DNA of 14,180 nt from Verrucomicrobiia bacterium (lineage in GTDB: Bacteria > Verrucomicrobiota > Verrucomicrobiia > Opitutales > Opitutaceae): NCBI GenBank assembly GCA_030424825.1, contig JAUHWE010000043.1:1-14180 (forward strand). Reading direction: 5' to 3'. Shown here piece after piece: positions 7,605-14,180 of this stretch. Numbering within the stretch: position 1 is the stretch's first letter; the number at the start of each line of letters is the position of its first letter. The notes under the pieces were generated by a model. That model was not told where the DNA came from and did not search any database. It saw only the letters and a program-made list of their open reading frames with translations. The position numbers and the translations under genes are program-made.

Positions 7605-8198
7605 CTATCTAAGAGCCACGGGCACATCGAGGATCTCTTTTAGCACGATCGCTCGACGAAGGTCTTCCGGATCATCGAGTCCATCCCAGAGTTTTGCATA
7701 ACGTCGTTGCGCCATTTTACTCCGCGCTTCGTTTGAAATGGGACGTTCGTAAGCGGTACCCACGTCTGCCAGACGGGCTTTTTCTGCGAGCGCACGGGTC
7801 TTTCTAACTTGGGCTTCGATTTTCTTCCGCTGCTCTTCGTAATAGTCCAACGGGTTCGCCTCCCGAGATGCCTCGTTTCTCTCCGAATGGATGATTACAT
7901 CCTCTTCCGGTTCTTCCCGATAGGGCCTTCTGACATTTGGCTGCAGCGGCTGGGCCACTTCGCGAGTGGGAATTTCAGCAGGAGCCTGACGCGGGGCAGC
8001 AGGATTTCCTTTCTGCTGCCTTTCCAGAATCTTGCGACGAATTTCTTCTTGTATACGACGAGCCCGTTCATCGGCTTCCGGATCCGGCTCACCCTCTGCT
8101 TCAGCGCCTTTCTTCGCCTTGCTCGTTCCCAAGAAATAGAGCAAGGCGATGACTATGGGAACGAGCTTTTCGAGATTATCTAAGAACCAAGTGTCCAT
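7605..8198 (-). CDS. Single-TM charged helical protein of unknown function
   Basis: A 197-residue protein I can place only as a verrucomicrobial-type hypothetical. One hydrophobic segment lies at about 11-24 (LVPIVIALLYFLG), followed at once by Lys-rich SKAKK, so the bulk is predicted to be cytosolic. The remainder is strongly charged: a helical EADERARRIQEEIRRKILER stretch (41-60), a Pro/Ala-rich linker (64-92), a second helical region DYYEEQRKKIEAQVRKTRAL (118-137) with likely coiled-coil character, and a C-terminal globular patch RRYAKLWDGLDDPEDLRRAI (165-184) ending in VLKEILDVPVALR, which looks the most conserved part. It follows floA with 19 bases between, so it is almost surely co-transcribed. 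It may be a scaffold or adaptor of the flotillin assembly; this is inference from position and architecture. Confidence 0.8.
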   Translation of the reverse strand: MDTWFLDNLEKLVPIVIALLYFLGTSKAKKGAEAEGEPDPEADERARRIQEEIRRKILERQQKGNPAAPRQAPAEIPTREVAQPLQPNVRRPYREEPEEDVIIHSERNEASREANPLDYYEEQRKKIEAQVRKTRALAEKARLADVGTAYERPISNEARSKMAQRRYAKLWDGLDDPEDLRRAIVLKEILDVPVALR

Positions 8199-8217
8199 TT
8201 AATCGTGTTTCAAGGAC

Positions 8218-9276
8218 CTACCCTTTTATCTCGCCATCACTCTGGCTTTTTTCCGGCTTGGCAATGGAACCACGCATTTGCGTGTCGGCATCGATGTTCT
8301 TCATCTTGTAGTAGTCCATAACCCCTAAGTTTCCATTACGAAAGGCTTCCGCCATGGCGAGCGGGACTTGGGCCTCTGCCTCAACCACTTTGGCTCTCAT
8401 TTCCTGAACCCGAGCCTTCATTTCCTGCTCGACCGCCACCGCAGCAGCGCGACGTATTTCTGCTTGGGCCTGGGCCATGTTCTTATTCGCCTCAGCTTGG
8501 GCTTCTTGCAGCGAGGCCCCTACGTTTTCTCCCACGTCAACATCGGCAATATCGATAGAGAGAATTTCAAACGCCGTTCCCACATCCAATCCGCGCCCCA
8601 GGACCGTCTTGGAAATCATATCAGGCGACTCCAACACAACTTTGTAGGTCGCCGCAGAACCGATCGTAGTCACGATACCTTCTCCCACACGCGCAATGAT
8701 CGTCTCTTCTTTGGCTCCCCCAACAAATCGCTCCAGGTTGGTCCGCACCGTCACACGGGCTTTCGCTTTCACCTGAATACCGTCTTTGGCAACCCCATCA
8801 ATCGACTTCTTCGGGCCATCTTGACTGGGACAATCAATCACCTTCGGATCAACGGAAGTGCGGACCGCATCCGTCACTGATTTCCCTGAACCCTTCGTAG
8901 CGAGATCGATCGCGCAGGCGCGGGAAAAGTCCAAACTGATGCCCGCTTTCATCGCTGCAATGATCGCTTGCACGGTCGGGATCAAATTTCCTCCCGCCAG
9001 GAAGTGGGCTTCCAAATCATCCGTGGACAATTCAACTCCCGCCTTAACCGCCGTGATTCGTGCGTCGACCACCAATCCGTACGGAACGCCTCTCAGCTTC
9101 ATCGCTATAATATTCAGAAAACCAACCGGCGCTTTCGCCAGCATCGCCTTCAACCAAGTGTTGAAGAATGAGATGACGACGAACCCAATCACTAACAAAA
9201 CAAGCAGGATGGGGACAATCACGATTAATGAGAGGCCTTCGATAAAGGCAAACGAGTAAGGCATATTGAATTTCAT
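8218..9276 (-). CDS. floA: Flotillin-like protein FloA
   Basis: A membrane-anchored SPFH/flotillin-like protein (YqfA/UPF0365 family) that forms bacterial membrane microdomains and affects membrane fluidity, secretion and cell-wall enzymes in Bacillus. Its 352 residues exceed the roughly 330 of the Bacillus protein only slightly. Seen: one hydrophobic anchor (about 13-37), the SPFH region (about 50-245) with [56 protein letters not shown] and [12 protein letters not shown], then the Glu-Ala-rich flotillin helix (about 255-310), and the conserved tail [20 protein letters not shown] (315-334). The start gives a natural N-terminus; an ATG four codons later is possible. It is 14 bases after the short NfeD gene, the usual partner of flotillins. 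Confident identification. Confidence 0.97.
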   Translation of the reverse strand: MKFNMPYSFAFIEGLSLIVIVPILLVLLVIGFVVISFFNTWLKAMLAKAPVGFLNIIAMKLRGVPYGLVVDARITAVKAGVELSTDDLEAHFLAGGNLIPTVQAIIAAMKAGISLDFSRACAIDLATKGSGKSVTDAVRTSVDPKVIDCPSQDGPKKSIDGVAKDGIQVKAKARVTVRTNLERFVGGAKEETIIARVGEGIVTTIGSAATYKVVLESPDMISKTVLGRGLDVGTAFEILSIDIADVDVGENVGASLQEAQAEANKNMAQAQAEIRRAAAVAVEQEMKARVQEMRAKVVEAEAQVPLAMAEAFRNGNLGVMDYYKMKNIDADTQMRGSIAKPEKSQSDGEIKG

Positions 9277-9290
9277 TGAGCTAAGTTTCG

Positions 9291-9755
9291 TTATATTTTG
9301 GATACGATTATTCTAAAATTGTCTTTGGCAGTGATTCTCACTTCTTCGTTTTTTTCGATAAAGCCTGATTTGGATGCGGCTTCCAGCTTTTTGCCGTCCA
9401 GCAACACAAATCCCGTTGGAGCGAGGGCCGTAATTGTGTGGCAGGTTTTTCCGATCACGTCGTCTTCGGCATTCGAATACTTCGTCGCACTCTGAATGGA
9501 TGCCGACATGAACAGCCGTTTCCCTATGGCCGTCTTAGGCAGGACTTTGAATTCGAAAAAGAGAGCTACCACTACCAATGCAATTGCAATCACGGTTGAG
9601 ATAAAAGCCCCGAGCGCCCCGTAATTCGTGTACGATATGGAGATGCCGCCAACCATCATGGCTCCTCCAATCGCCCCGATAATCCCACCGAGCAAGAAAA
9701 CTTCACTGCCGATAAGCACGACACCCCCTATAAAGAGAAGAACGATTACAGTCAT
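9291..9755 (-). CDS. Short NfeD-family membrane protein
   Basis: A 154-residue NfeD protein without protease domain. Hydrophobic segments at about 3-18, 20-40 and 47-69 span the membrane, followed by a cytosolic C-terminal OB-fold NfeD domain (about 99-153) with [34 protein letters not shown] and RIIV. Short NfeD proteins are known genomic partners of flotillins and are thought to act with them at membrane microdomains. The start overlaps the stop of the upstream protease gene as ATGA and is preceded by the strong Shine-Dalgarno AGGAGGTG, so translation is coupled and the start is certain. FloA follows 14 bases later. Family is confident, molecular role is inferred. Confidence 0.93.
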   Translation of the reverse strand: MTVIVLLFIGGVVLIGSEVFLLGGIIGAIGGAMMVGGISISYTNYGALGAFISTVIAIALVVVALFFEFKVLPKTAIGKRLFMSASIQSATKYSNAEDDVIGKTCHTITALAPTGFVLLDGKKLEAASKSGFIEKNEEVRITAKDNFRIIVSKI

Positions 9756-11260
9756 GACTTCACCTCCTCTATAAAGTAGCCGAAAACGTCCGACCGAAGA
9801 ATTCTAATACGCGACCCCTTGGAAATAGAGCCGACCTCCACTCGCGCCTCATAGCGCTTACCGTCGATCTCAATTTCCCCTGTCGGGAAAAGATCCGTGG
9901 CCGCTACTCCCTCCGCCCCAGTGCTGGGCCGTGTGCTTTTAGACGGGGCCACTCCTTGGCTGGTTCCTTCGACCGCACCAGCGAGAATCATCCGATCCCA
10001 AAATACTGACTTTGGCAAAAAGCGCGCCAACGCGAGGAACAAGACGATCGCAATCACGATTCCGCCAAGCAAATTGTAGATGGGGGTTAGGAAGACGTCG
10101 AAGGTAATGTCGTAGTCGGGAGTTTCCTGAGGCCACATGTCGGCCATGCTCCAGATGATTCCCCCCAGCATCATCAGCATCCCCGGCAGTGCCAGAAAAA
10201 CGACGCCCGGAAAGAACACCACCTCGATAAACACCAGCAAAGCCCCAATTACAAAAATGATGAGGCCCTCGTATCCGGAAAGTCCCGCCACATTGTGCCC
10301 AAAATTCACGATCGCGATCAGGGCGATTCCAGCGATCCCAAAAACGCCAAACCCAGGTGTTTTAAACTCCACTAGCAGTGCCAAAATCCCCAACCCCAAA
10401 AGCACCGGGCTCAGAGTCATCAAATGCGCGGCTAAGCTCAATGACCAGGTCGACACAAAATCGTGACGGATAATTGTCCGCCCGTCGGCGATCGACTCGA
10501 TCAGAGAATCCAGGTCGTCGTGGATGCCAGCGCCCAGAAGCGGCTGCGGAGGATCTCCATAGGTTTCATGGGCCCGTCGAGCATTCAAATTCAAGAGCTT
10601 TCCCTCCTTCGAAAGCGTTTCCCCATCGATGACGAGTTCCACGTCGGGATCGATCATCGCCTCCAAAACTTGACTACGATAGCGGTACTCTCCGATGTAC
10701 GCATCTACCTTGGAAGTCAGGAATGCGTTGATCTTTCGCTTCATTGAATCGTCCACGTCCTGTCCAGAGCCCGTAACCACTTCTGAGCTTCCCATGGTCG
10801 CCCTTGGCGTAAAGTAGATGTCCTTGGTGACGGAGGCAATAATCGCTCCGGCGGAAATCGCTTCTTCATTAATAAAGGTCGCCGTGTCGCCCTCGAAACG
10901 GTCGATCGTCTTCATGATATCCAAGGTCGCTCCCAATTCTCCCCCAGGAGTGTCCATTTCCAAAAGAACGAGGGAGGCCTTTTTTTCTATCGCGTCTTTG
11001 ATACCGGAACGAATCGCAAAAAGCGTGGGTTGACCAATAGCGTCCTTTACTGGGATCACATATACGGAAAGCGTTTTCTCCGGATCAATGGGAGCCGCCA
11101 GATCGGGAATTTCCTGACCCAGCAATTGGGACGGGTTTCCCGGGGTCGAATCTGGAGCCGCTGGCCCTTCCACTGGAGCGGGTTCTTCCGTTTGGGCAGA
11201 CACGCGGCTACCAGCTAAAAAAACCGCAATTAAAGTCAGGACTGCAAAACGAAGCTTCAT
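9752..11260 (-). CDS. ClpP-class serine protease with C-terminal NfeD domain
   Basis: A 502-residue long-form NfeD protein. A signal peptide (MKLRFAVLTLIAVFLAGSRVSA) and a Pro/Glu linker precede a ClpP/crotonase-fold serine protease domain (about 64-260) with LLEMDTPGGELGATLDIM and INEEAISAGAIIAS; S136 in ISAGA is the expected nucleophile and K176 (KRKINAF) aligns with the general-base lysine of archaeal PH1510 by the spacing to EAMID (200-204). Five membrane segments follow (about 272-297, 305-323, 331-349, 353-372, 393-413), then the OB-fold NfeD domain (about 455-502). The protease would act outside the cytosol. I start at this Met because it creates a proper signal peptide; the open frame extends to 11437 but those 59 residues look non-coding. 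First gene of the microdomain operon. Substrate unknown; in archaea the relative cuts stomatin. Confidence 0.94.
   Translation of the reverse strand: MKLRFAVLTLIAVFLAGSRVSAQTEEPAPVEGPAAPDSTPGNPSQLLGQEIPDLAAPIDPEKTLSVYVIPVKDAIGQPTLFAIRSGIKDAIEKKASLVLLEMDTPGGELGATLDIMKTIDRFEGDTATFINEEAISAGAIIASVTKDIYFTPRATMGSSEVVTGSGQDVDDSMKRKINAFLTSKVDAYIGEYRYRSQVLEAMIDPDVELVIDGETLSKEGKLLNLNARRAHETYGDPPQPLLGAGIHDDLDSLIESIADGRTIIRHDFVSTWSLSLAAHLMTLSPVLLGLGILALLVEFKTPGFGVFGIAGIALIAIVNFGHNVAGLSGYEGLIIFVIGALLVFIEVVFFPGVVFLALPGMLMMLGGIIWSMADMWPQETPDYDITFDVFLTPIYNLLGGIVIAIVLFLALARFLPKSVFWDRMILAGAVEGTSQGVAPSKSTRPSTGAEGVAATDLFPTGEIEIDGKRYEARVEVGSISKGSRIRILRSDVFGYFIEEVKS
9761..9768 (-). promoter_or_regulatory. Strong ribosome binding site of the short NfeD gene
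   Basis: Minus strand AGGAGGTG, five bases before the ATG at 9755. It lies inside the last codons of the upstream protease gene, fits coupled translation, and fixes the start. It is the only clear Shine-Dalgarno seen among the gene starts of this window. Confidence 0.9.
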
Positions 11261-11393
11261 TTCAAGAGTAGGCCCGATTTTGTCGGACTGATTATTAAAA
11301 AGCAAGGATTGGTGGTAAAGAGTGTTATCTGCCAAACGCTTGAGCAACTGGTATTTGTTGCGACTCTTTCCAAAAATCCTGCCGCTGGCCCCA

Positions 11394-11399
11394 ATTATA
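11394..11399 (-). promoter_or_regulatory. Candidate -10 element of the NfeD/FloA operon
   Basis: A perfect TATAAT hexamer on the minus strand (11399-11394). No good -35 hexamer lies at the right spacing. It would give a leader of about 127 bases to the protease start at 11260. The 13-base-spaced direct repeats just upstream occupy the normal activator/-35 position. Confidence 0.4.
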
Positions 11400-11407
11400 T
11401 GAGCCAA

Positions 11408-11428
11408 TTCGCAATTTCGTTTCGCAAT
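11408..11428. repeat. Two direct 8-base repeats upstream of the operon -10
   Basis: TTCGCAAT occurs at 11408-11415 and again at 11421-11428 (ATTGCGAA on the minus strand), 13 bases apart start to start, between the divergent protease and epimerase genes. This is a possible regulator-binding pair, or chance. Confidence 0.4.
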
Positions 11429-11439
11429 CTGCCTCAAAT

Positions 11440-11452
11440 CGGTTTTTAACCG
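11440..11452. other. Small inverted repeat before the epimerase start
   Basis: CGGTT-TTT-AACCG forms a five-pair stem with a three-base loop, ending 10 bases before the epimerase ATG. Short; it may be an operator half-pair or a leader hairpin, or chance. Confidence 0.3.
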
Positions 11453-11462
11453 CTCTTCGTAA

Positions 11463-12380
11463 ATGGAGGAAATCGACTACCTAGGTTCAAGCATTCGACG
11501 ATGGCAGGTGGGGGCATCGACCTTTCTGGCCTGGCCCGAAGCTGGGGCCCGCCTCATGAATTGGAACATCACCTATCCGGATGGCACCTTTCGCGACATC
11601 ATTACCTGGCCCGAGCTATCGAACCCCAGCGAAGTCGTCAAAGCTCGCGGTGGCAACCCGATCCTGTTCCCCTTTTCCGCCCGCACCTTTCACAAGGGCG
11701 AAATCAATTTCTGGGAAGACGCCGAGGGGACTAAGCGGTCTATGCCCATGCACGGGATAGCGCGGCAGGGCCAATTCGAGATCACACGGATTGACGAAAC
11801 GGGCTTCGCCGCTCGCTTCCTGCCGGATTCGCAAGCCATGGATGTGTATCCCTACAATTACGACTTCGACGTCGTATACCGCTTCGAGGAAAAGGCCGTC
11901 ACTGTAGAACTTCGGCTTCGCAATAACGACAAAATCCCCATCCCCTGGTCCGCAGGCCACCACTTCTACTTCAATTTACCCTGGACCGAAGGGGCCTCTC
12001 GCAAGAATTACGAGATCACCATCCCCGCCCGCAAAGCCTGCCGCCACGCCGCAGACGGAAGCCTCTTCCCGGTCACCGGACACAAACCGACCGAATCTCT
12101 TGCCAATCCCGAACTCGTTGACCGGATTCACTACGGACTCAGCAGCTCGACGGTCACTTGCCAATGCCTCGACGACGATTCCAAAATCGAAATCGAAATC
12201 GGCGCCGACCGGAAACCGGATCCTGAATACGCCTTGGTAACCTGGACCCAATCCGACACGGCCCCCTACTACTGTATCGAGCCATGGATGGGGCCGCCCA
12301 ACAGCCCCGAAACCAAGGTCGGCCTACACACGGTCCAACCTGGCAATACGGAAGCGTTTTCCGTCACCGTTCGAGTCTGA
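11463..12380 (+). CDS. Aldose 1-epimerase family protein (mutarotase)
   Basis: A 305-residue protein of the GalM/LacX/YeaD superfamily, which interconverts alpha and beta anomers of sugars in the cytosol. Seen: the beta-rich opening (WQVGASTFLAWPEAGARLMN), GGNPILFPF (63-71), PMHGIARQGQFEI (95-107) with the expected substrate/acid residue H97, AGHHFYFNLP (164-173) with H167 as the catalytic-type histidine, and the catalytic-type glutamate E273 in CIEPWMGPPNS (271-281). Both key histidines and the glutamate are present, so it should be active. It could be aldose 1-epimerase, or hexose-6-phosphate mutarotase; no sugar gene is adjacent to decide. No signal peptide. A GGAGG lies right after, not before, the ATG. 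It is convergent with the small gene that ends six bases on. Confidence 0.9.
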   Translation: MEEIDYLGSSIRRWQVGASTFLAWPEAGARLMNWNITYPDGTFRDIITWPELSNPSEVVKARGGNPILFPFSARTFHKGEINFWEDAEGTKRSMPMHGIARQGQFEITRIDETGFAARFLPDSQAMDVYPYNYDFDVVYRFEEKAVTVELRLRNNDKIPIPWSAGHHFYFNLPWTEGASRKNYEITIPARKACRHAADGSLFPVTGHKPTESLANPELVDRIHYGLSSSTVTCQCLDDDSKIEIEIGADRKPDPEYALVTWTQSDTAPYYCIEPWMGPPNSPETKVGLHTVQPGNTEAFSVTVRV

Positions 12381-12386
12381 GATAAA

Positions 12387-12680
12387 TCAGCGTTCCAACA
12401 GCGTGGTCGCGATGAACTCCCACTCTTCCGCCAACGAACCTTCGAAACGGGACTGGCTGGCTCGATGGTACCAGTAGGAGGCATTCGAAAGGTCACCTTC
12501 CACTCGATGCAGGTAGGCGTGAATCCAATCGCCATCCTTGCTGCCCGCGCGTTGGCAAAGTTCATGAGCCTTTTCCCAGTCTCCCTTGGCGTCATACCAA
12601 AGCGCTTTGAGGACATCATTCAGTTTGGAATCCGGACGATCCGCAGTCTCCACACTCGCTTTAAATTCATCAACTGTCAT
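12387..12680 (-). CDS. Small conserved protein, TPR-like helical
   Basis: A 97-residue soluble protein. The opening half holds ALWYDAKGDWEKAHELCQR and the middle holds DGDWIHAYLHRVEGDLSNAS followed by YWYHRASQSR; the two short helix-turn-helix units with Gly-Asp turns look like TPR-type repeats. I recall the WIHAYLHR.EGD..NA.YWY block in many small bacterial hypotheticals, without a known function. It is convergent with the epimerase gene and divergent from nadC. No membrane segment, no ribosome binding site seen. It is probably a real gene, as the protein-like motif is specific. Confidence 0.75.
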   Translation of the reverse strand: MTVDEFKASVETADRPDSKLNDVLKALWYDAKGDWEKAHELCQRAGSKDGDWIHAYLHRVEGDLSNASYWYHRASQSRFEGSLAEEWEFIATTLLER

Positions 12681-12740
12681 GGTTTGAAATATCGGATGCT
12701 CGTCGCCGAGCGATTTTGTACTTTATGTTAGGACTTTCGA

Positions 12741-12756
12741 ATCAGATAACCCTGAT
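12741..12756. other. Inverted repeat just before the nadC start
   Basis: ATCAG-ATAACC-CTGAT, a perfect five-base inverted repeat, ends three bases before the GTG start codon. It covers the ribosome-entry zone, where a Shine-Dalgarno would lie but none is present. Could be an operator or an mRNA hairpin; short enough to be chance. Confidence 0.3.
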
Positions 12757-12759
12757 CCA

Positions 12760-13689
12760 GTGACGCCAAACACAAAAAAGATCCTCCTATCCTGTTGCCA
12801 GCAAATACGCTGGGAAGCCCTCGACCTGAAGCCCATTCAAAAGCTGATCGCCCTCGCAATCGAGGAGGACACGGTCGGATCCGGACTGATCGAAAAGCCG
12901 GCTACCACGGGAGACCCTTCCAGCGCTCTGATACCGGAGAACCACAATGTCACGGCCACCTTCCACGCCCGCCAACCACTAACGCTCTGCGGCATCGAAC
13001 TGGCCCGCTTGACTGCCGCCTTCGATCCTCGACTCTCGCTCAAGGCCCTGGCTGACGACGGCGCCACTCTATCGGCAGGGGATCCGATCGCGACTCTCCA
13101 CGGCCCTACCCGATCCGCTCTCACAGCCGAGAGAACCCTACTCAACTTTCTCCAACATTTGAGCGGGATTGCCACGACGACCCGCGCCTACGTCGATGCC
13201 CTCAAAGGCTCTCCAACCCGACTCCTCGATACACGCAAGACAACGCCCGGATATCGCTACCTAGAAAAGTACGCGGTCGCTTGCGGAGGGGGCTGGAACC
13301 ATCGCATGGGGCTTTTTGATCGAGTGATGCTTAAGGACAACCACCTGGCCGCGTTCGGAAGCGATCTCGCTGGCGCGACTGCCGCCGCCGTGGCAGAGTC
13401 CCGGCGCGTGAACCCCGACCTGCTCGTCGAAATGGAAGTCGACCGGATCGACCAGATCCCCGCAGCGCTTGCCGCAGGAGTGGATATCATCCTGCTGGAC
13501 AACTTCTCAGTCCGAGAACTGAGGGAGGCCAAAACGTTGATCGGCGACCAGGCGGTTACCGAAATAAGCGGTAACGTCACTTTGGATACTCTGCCAGAGC
13601 TAAAAACGGTGGGTTGCGACTTCATATCGACCGGAGCGTTGGTCCACAAGAGCGTATGGGTCGACATTGGACTGGACTGGGACGAATGA
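12760..13689 (+). CDS. nadC: Nicotinate-nucleotide pyrophosphorylase (carboxylating)
   Basis: Quinolinate phosphoribosyltransferase: quinolinate and phosphoribosyl pyrophosphate give nicotinate mononucleotide, CO2 and pyrophosphate in de novo NAD synthesis. Seen: AERTLLNFLQHLSGIAT (123-139; R125), DTRKTTPGYRYLEKYAV (157-173; K160), CGGGWNHRMGLFDRVMLKDN (175-194; R182, K192), E225, LLDN (245-248) and EISGNV (268-273), all in family order. GTG is used as start since no ATG or other good start fits better. The protein is 309 residues, longer than the usual 275-290: it has an extended N-terminus (about 1-20) and about 12 extra residues (roughly 39-50) between the EED and the GDPSS motifs, which are normally nearly adjacent. 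The usual GGGHNHR has W179 in place of His. birA follows on the same strand after a 102-base gap. Confidence 0.95.
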   Translation: MTPNTKKILLSCCQQIRWEALDLKPIQKLIALAIEEDTVGSGLIEKPATTGDPSSALIPENHNVTATFHARQPLTLCGIELARLTAAFDPRLSLKALADDGATLSAGDPIATLHGPTRSALTAERTLLNFLQHLSGIATTTRAYVDALKGSPTRLLDTRKTTPGYRYLEKYAVACGGGWNHRMGLFDRVMLKDNHLAAFGSDLAGATAAAVAESRRVNPDLLVEMEVDRIDQIPAALAAGVDIILLDNFSVRELREAKTLIGDQAVTEISGNVTLDTLPELKTVGCDFISTGALVHKSVWVDIGLDWDE

Positions 13690-13707
13690 CCTGCCCAATT
13701 ACAGTCC

Positions 13708-13736
13708 ATGACAACGGTCACCCAATGTCATTAAAT
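13708..13736 (+). promoter_or_regulatory. Candidate birA promoter with overlapping inverted repeat
   Basis: ATGACA (13708-13713, one mismatch to TTGACA), a 17-base spacer and TTAAAT (13731-13736) resemble a sigma-70 promoter, with a leader of about 50 bases to the birA ATG. The same stretch contains the perfect inverted repeat ATGACA-N12-TGTCAT (13708-13731), so a dimeric repressor bound here would cover both elements. It does not resemble the known biotin operator that I recall. Confidence 0.4.
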
Positions 13737-13791
13737 ACTGATTACCCTGCCAGTTCCCTCCCTTTTCGTGGATGATTCAAAAAACGACCTA

Positions 13792-14180
13792 ATGACTAAA
13801 GAAGTTATGATATTGAGGGAGCTTCTGGAGGGAAAGGACCATTTCGTATCCGGGAATCACATTGCAGAACGCCTAGGAATTTCCCGAGTCGCCATCTGGT
13901 CCCACATGGAGAAGCTCCGGTCACAAGGATTCGATTTTGAAGCCGTGCGCAGCAAGGGCTACCGGCTGACCCTGCGCCCGGACACGCTAAACGAGGCGCT
14001 GATCGAAGCCTTGCTCCCCCGTTCCGCCAAAGCCTTGAAAATCGTCGTTTGCGACCAGATTGACAGCACCAACTCGGAAGCGGAGCGGCTCCTGGCAAAT
14101 GGCCAGGAGACACCCGTCCTCGTCCTGGCCCGAGAACAAACGGATGGTCGCGGACGCCTGGGCCGGCAATGGCATAGCCC
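13792..14180 (+). CDS. birA: Biotin-protein ligase / BirA, partial (runs off right edge)
   Basis: The first 129 codons of biotin-[acetyl-CoA-carboxylase] ligase, which makes biotinyl-AMP and attaches biotin to carboxyl carrier proteins. Seen: an N-terminal winged helix-turn-helix (about 3-60) with GNHIAERLGISRVAIWSHME (21-40) and SKGYRL (54-59), then the start of the ligase domain with QIDSTNSEAERLL (89-101) and the biotinyl-AMP-loop motif GRGRLGRQW (119-127). The HTH marks the group II (repressor-type) ligases. The remainder of the catalytic domain lies outside the window. ATG is chosen; an in-frame GTG eight codons earlier (13768) is possible. No Shine-Dalgarno is seen. It follows nadC on the same strand and has its own promoter-like sequence. 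Confidence 0.93.
   Translation, partial: MTKEVMILRELLEGKDHFVSGNHIAERLGISRVAIWSHMEKLRSQGFDFEAVRSKGYRLTLRPDTLNEALIEALLPRSAKALKIVVCDQIDSTNSEAERLLANGQETPVLVLAREQTDGRGRLGRQWHS

Noticed and set aside
11261..11437. 59-residue N-terminal extension of the NfeD protease
   Set aside because: It would bury the signal peptide inside the protein, and it runs through the candidate TATAAT promoter.
1..14180. CRISPR arrays, insertion sequences, attachment sites, phage or toxin-antitoxin genes
   Set aside because: I saw no regularly spaced repeats, no terminal inverted repeats with transposase, no tRNA with flanking repeats, and no small toxin or antitoxin pair.

Overview
The window looks like chromosomal DNA of a Gram-negative bacterium with moderate GC, most likely a verrucomicrobiote of the Opitutae type. 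This is inferred from recalled family distribution: a flotillin/NfeD cluster followed by a short TM-plus-charged protein and a DUF6941 protein, and a secreted DUF255 protein. It was not established by a search. There is no sign of phage, transposon, CRISPR, rRNA or complete tRNA. The content is housekeeping and cell-envelope genes, and all 14 recognisable reading frames look intact; the last one runs off the right edge.

Layout. Left block (1-2400, + strand): a WalJ/YycJ-like metallo-beta-lactamase-fold hydrolase, then pyruvate kinase. Next (2496-4518, - strand): a two-gene overlapping unit with a GT-C type polytopic membrane protein upstream and a DUF2064/TIGR04282 nucleotidyl/glycosyltransferase-like protein downstream. 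Then a 319-base gap with a candidate promoter and no convincing gene. Then (4838-7072, +) a large DUF255 thioredoxin-domain protein that carries a signal peptide. A 45-base stem-loop separates it from the convergent cluster that follows.

The central cluster (11260 down to 7132, - strand) is the most coherent system here: a secreted/membrane ClpP-class serine protease with a C-terminal NfeD domain, a short NfeD protein (ATGA overlap and the only strong Shine-Dalgarno in the window), the flotillin-like protein FloA, a single-TM charged helical protein of unknown function, and a soluble DUF6941 protein. The order and tight spacing (-4, 14, 19 and 50 bases) suggest one transcript for a membrane-microdomain module with two little-known extra members.

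Right block (11463-14180): an aldose 1-epimerase family protein on +, a small conserved protein convergent with it, then nadC and the start of birA, both +. NadC makes nicotinate mononucleotide for NAD. BirA attaches biotin to carboxylases and may repress transcription through its N-terminal helix-turn-helix. A promoter-like sequence overlapping a 6-base inverted repeat lies just before birA.

Points worth a second look: the two extra partners of the flotillin operon, an altered monovalent-cation site in pyruvate kinase, export of a DUF255 protein, an insertion near the start of NadC, the near absence of Shine-Dalgarno sequences, and several small inverted or direct repeats in the intergenic gaps. 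I found no system that I can call undescribed with confidence; the five-gene flotillin module is the best candidate for new biology.
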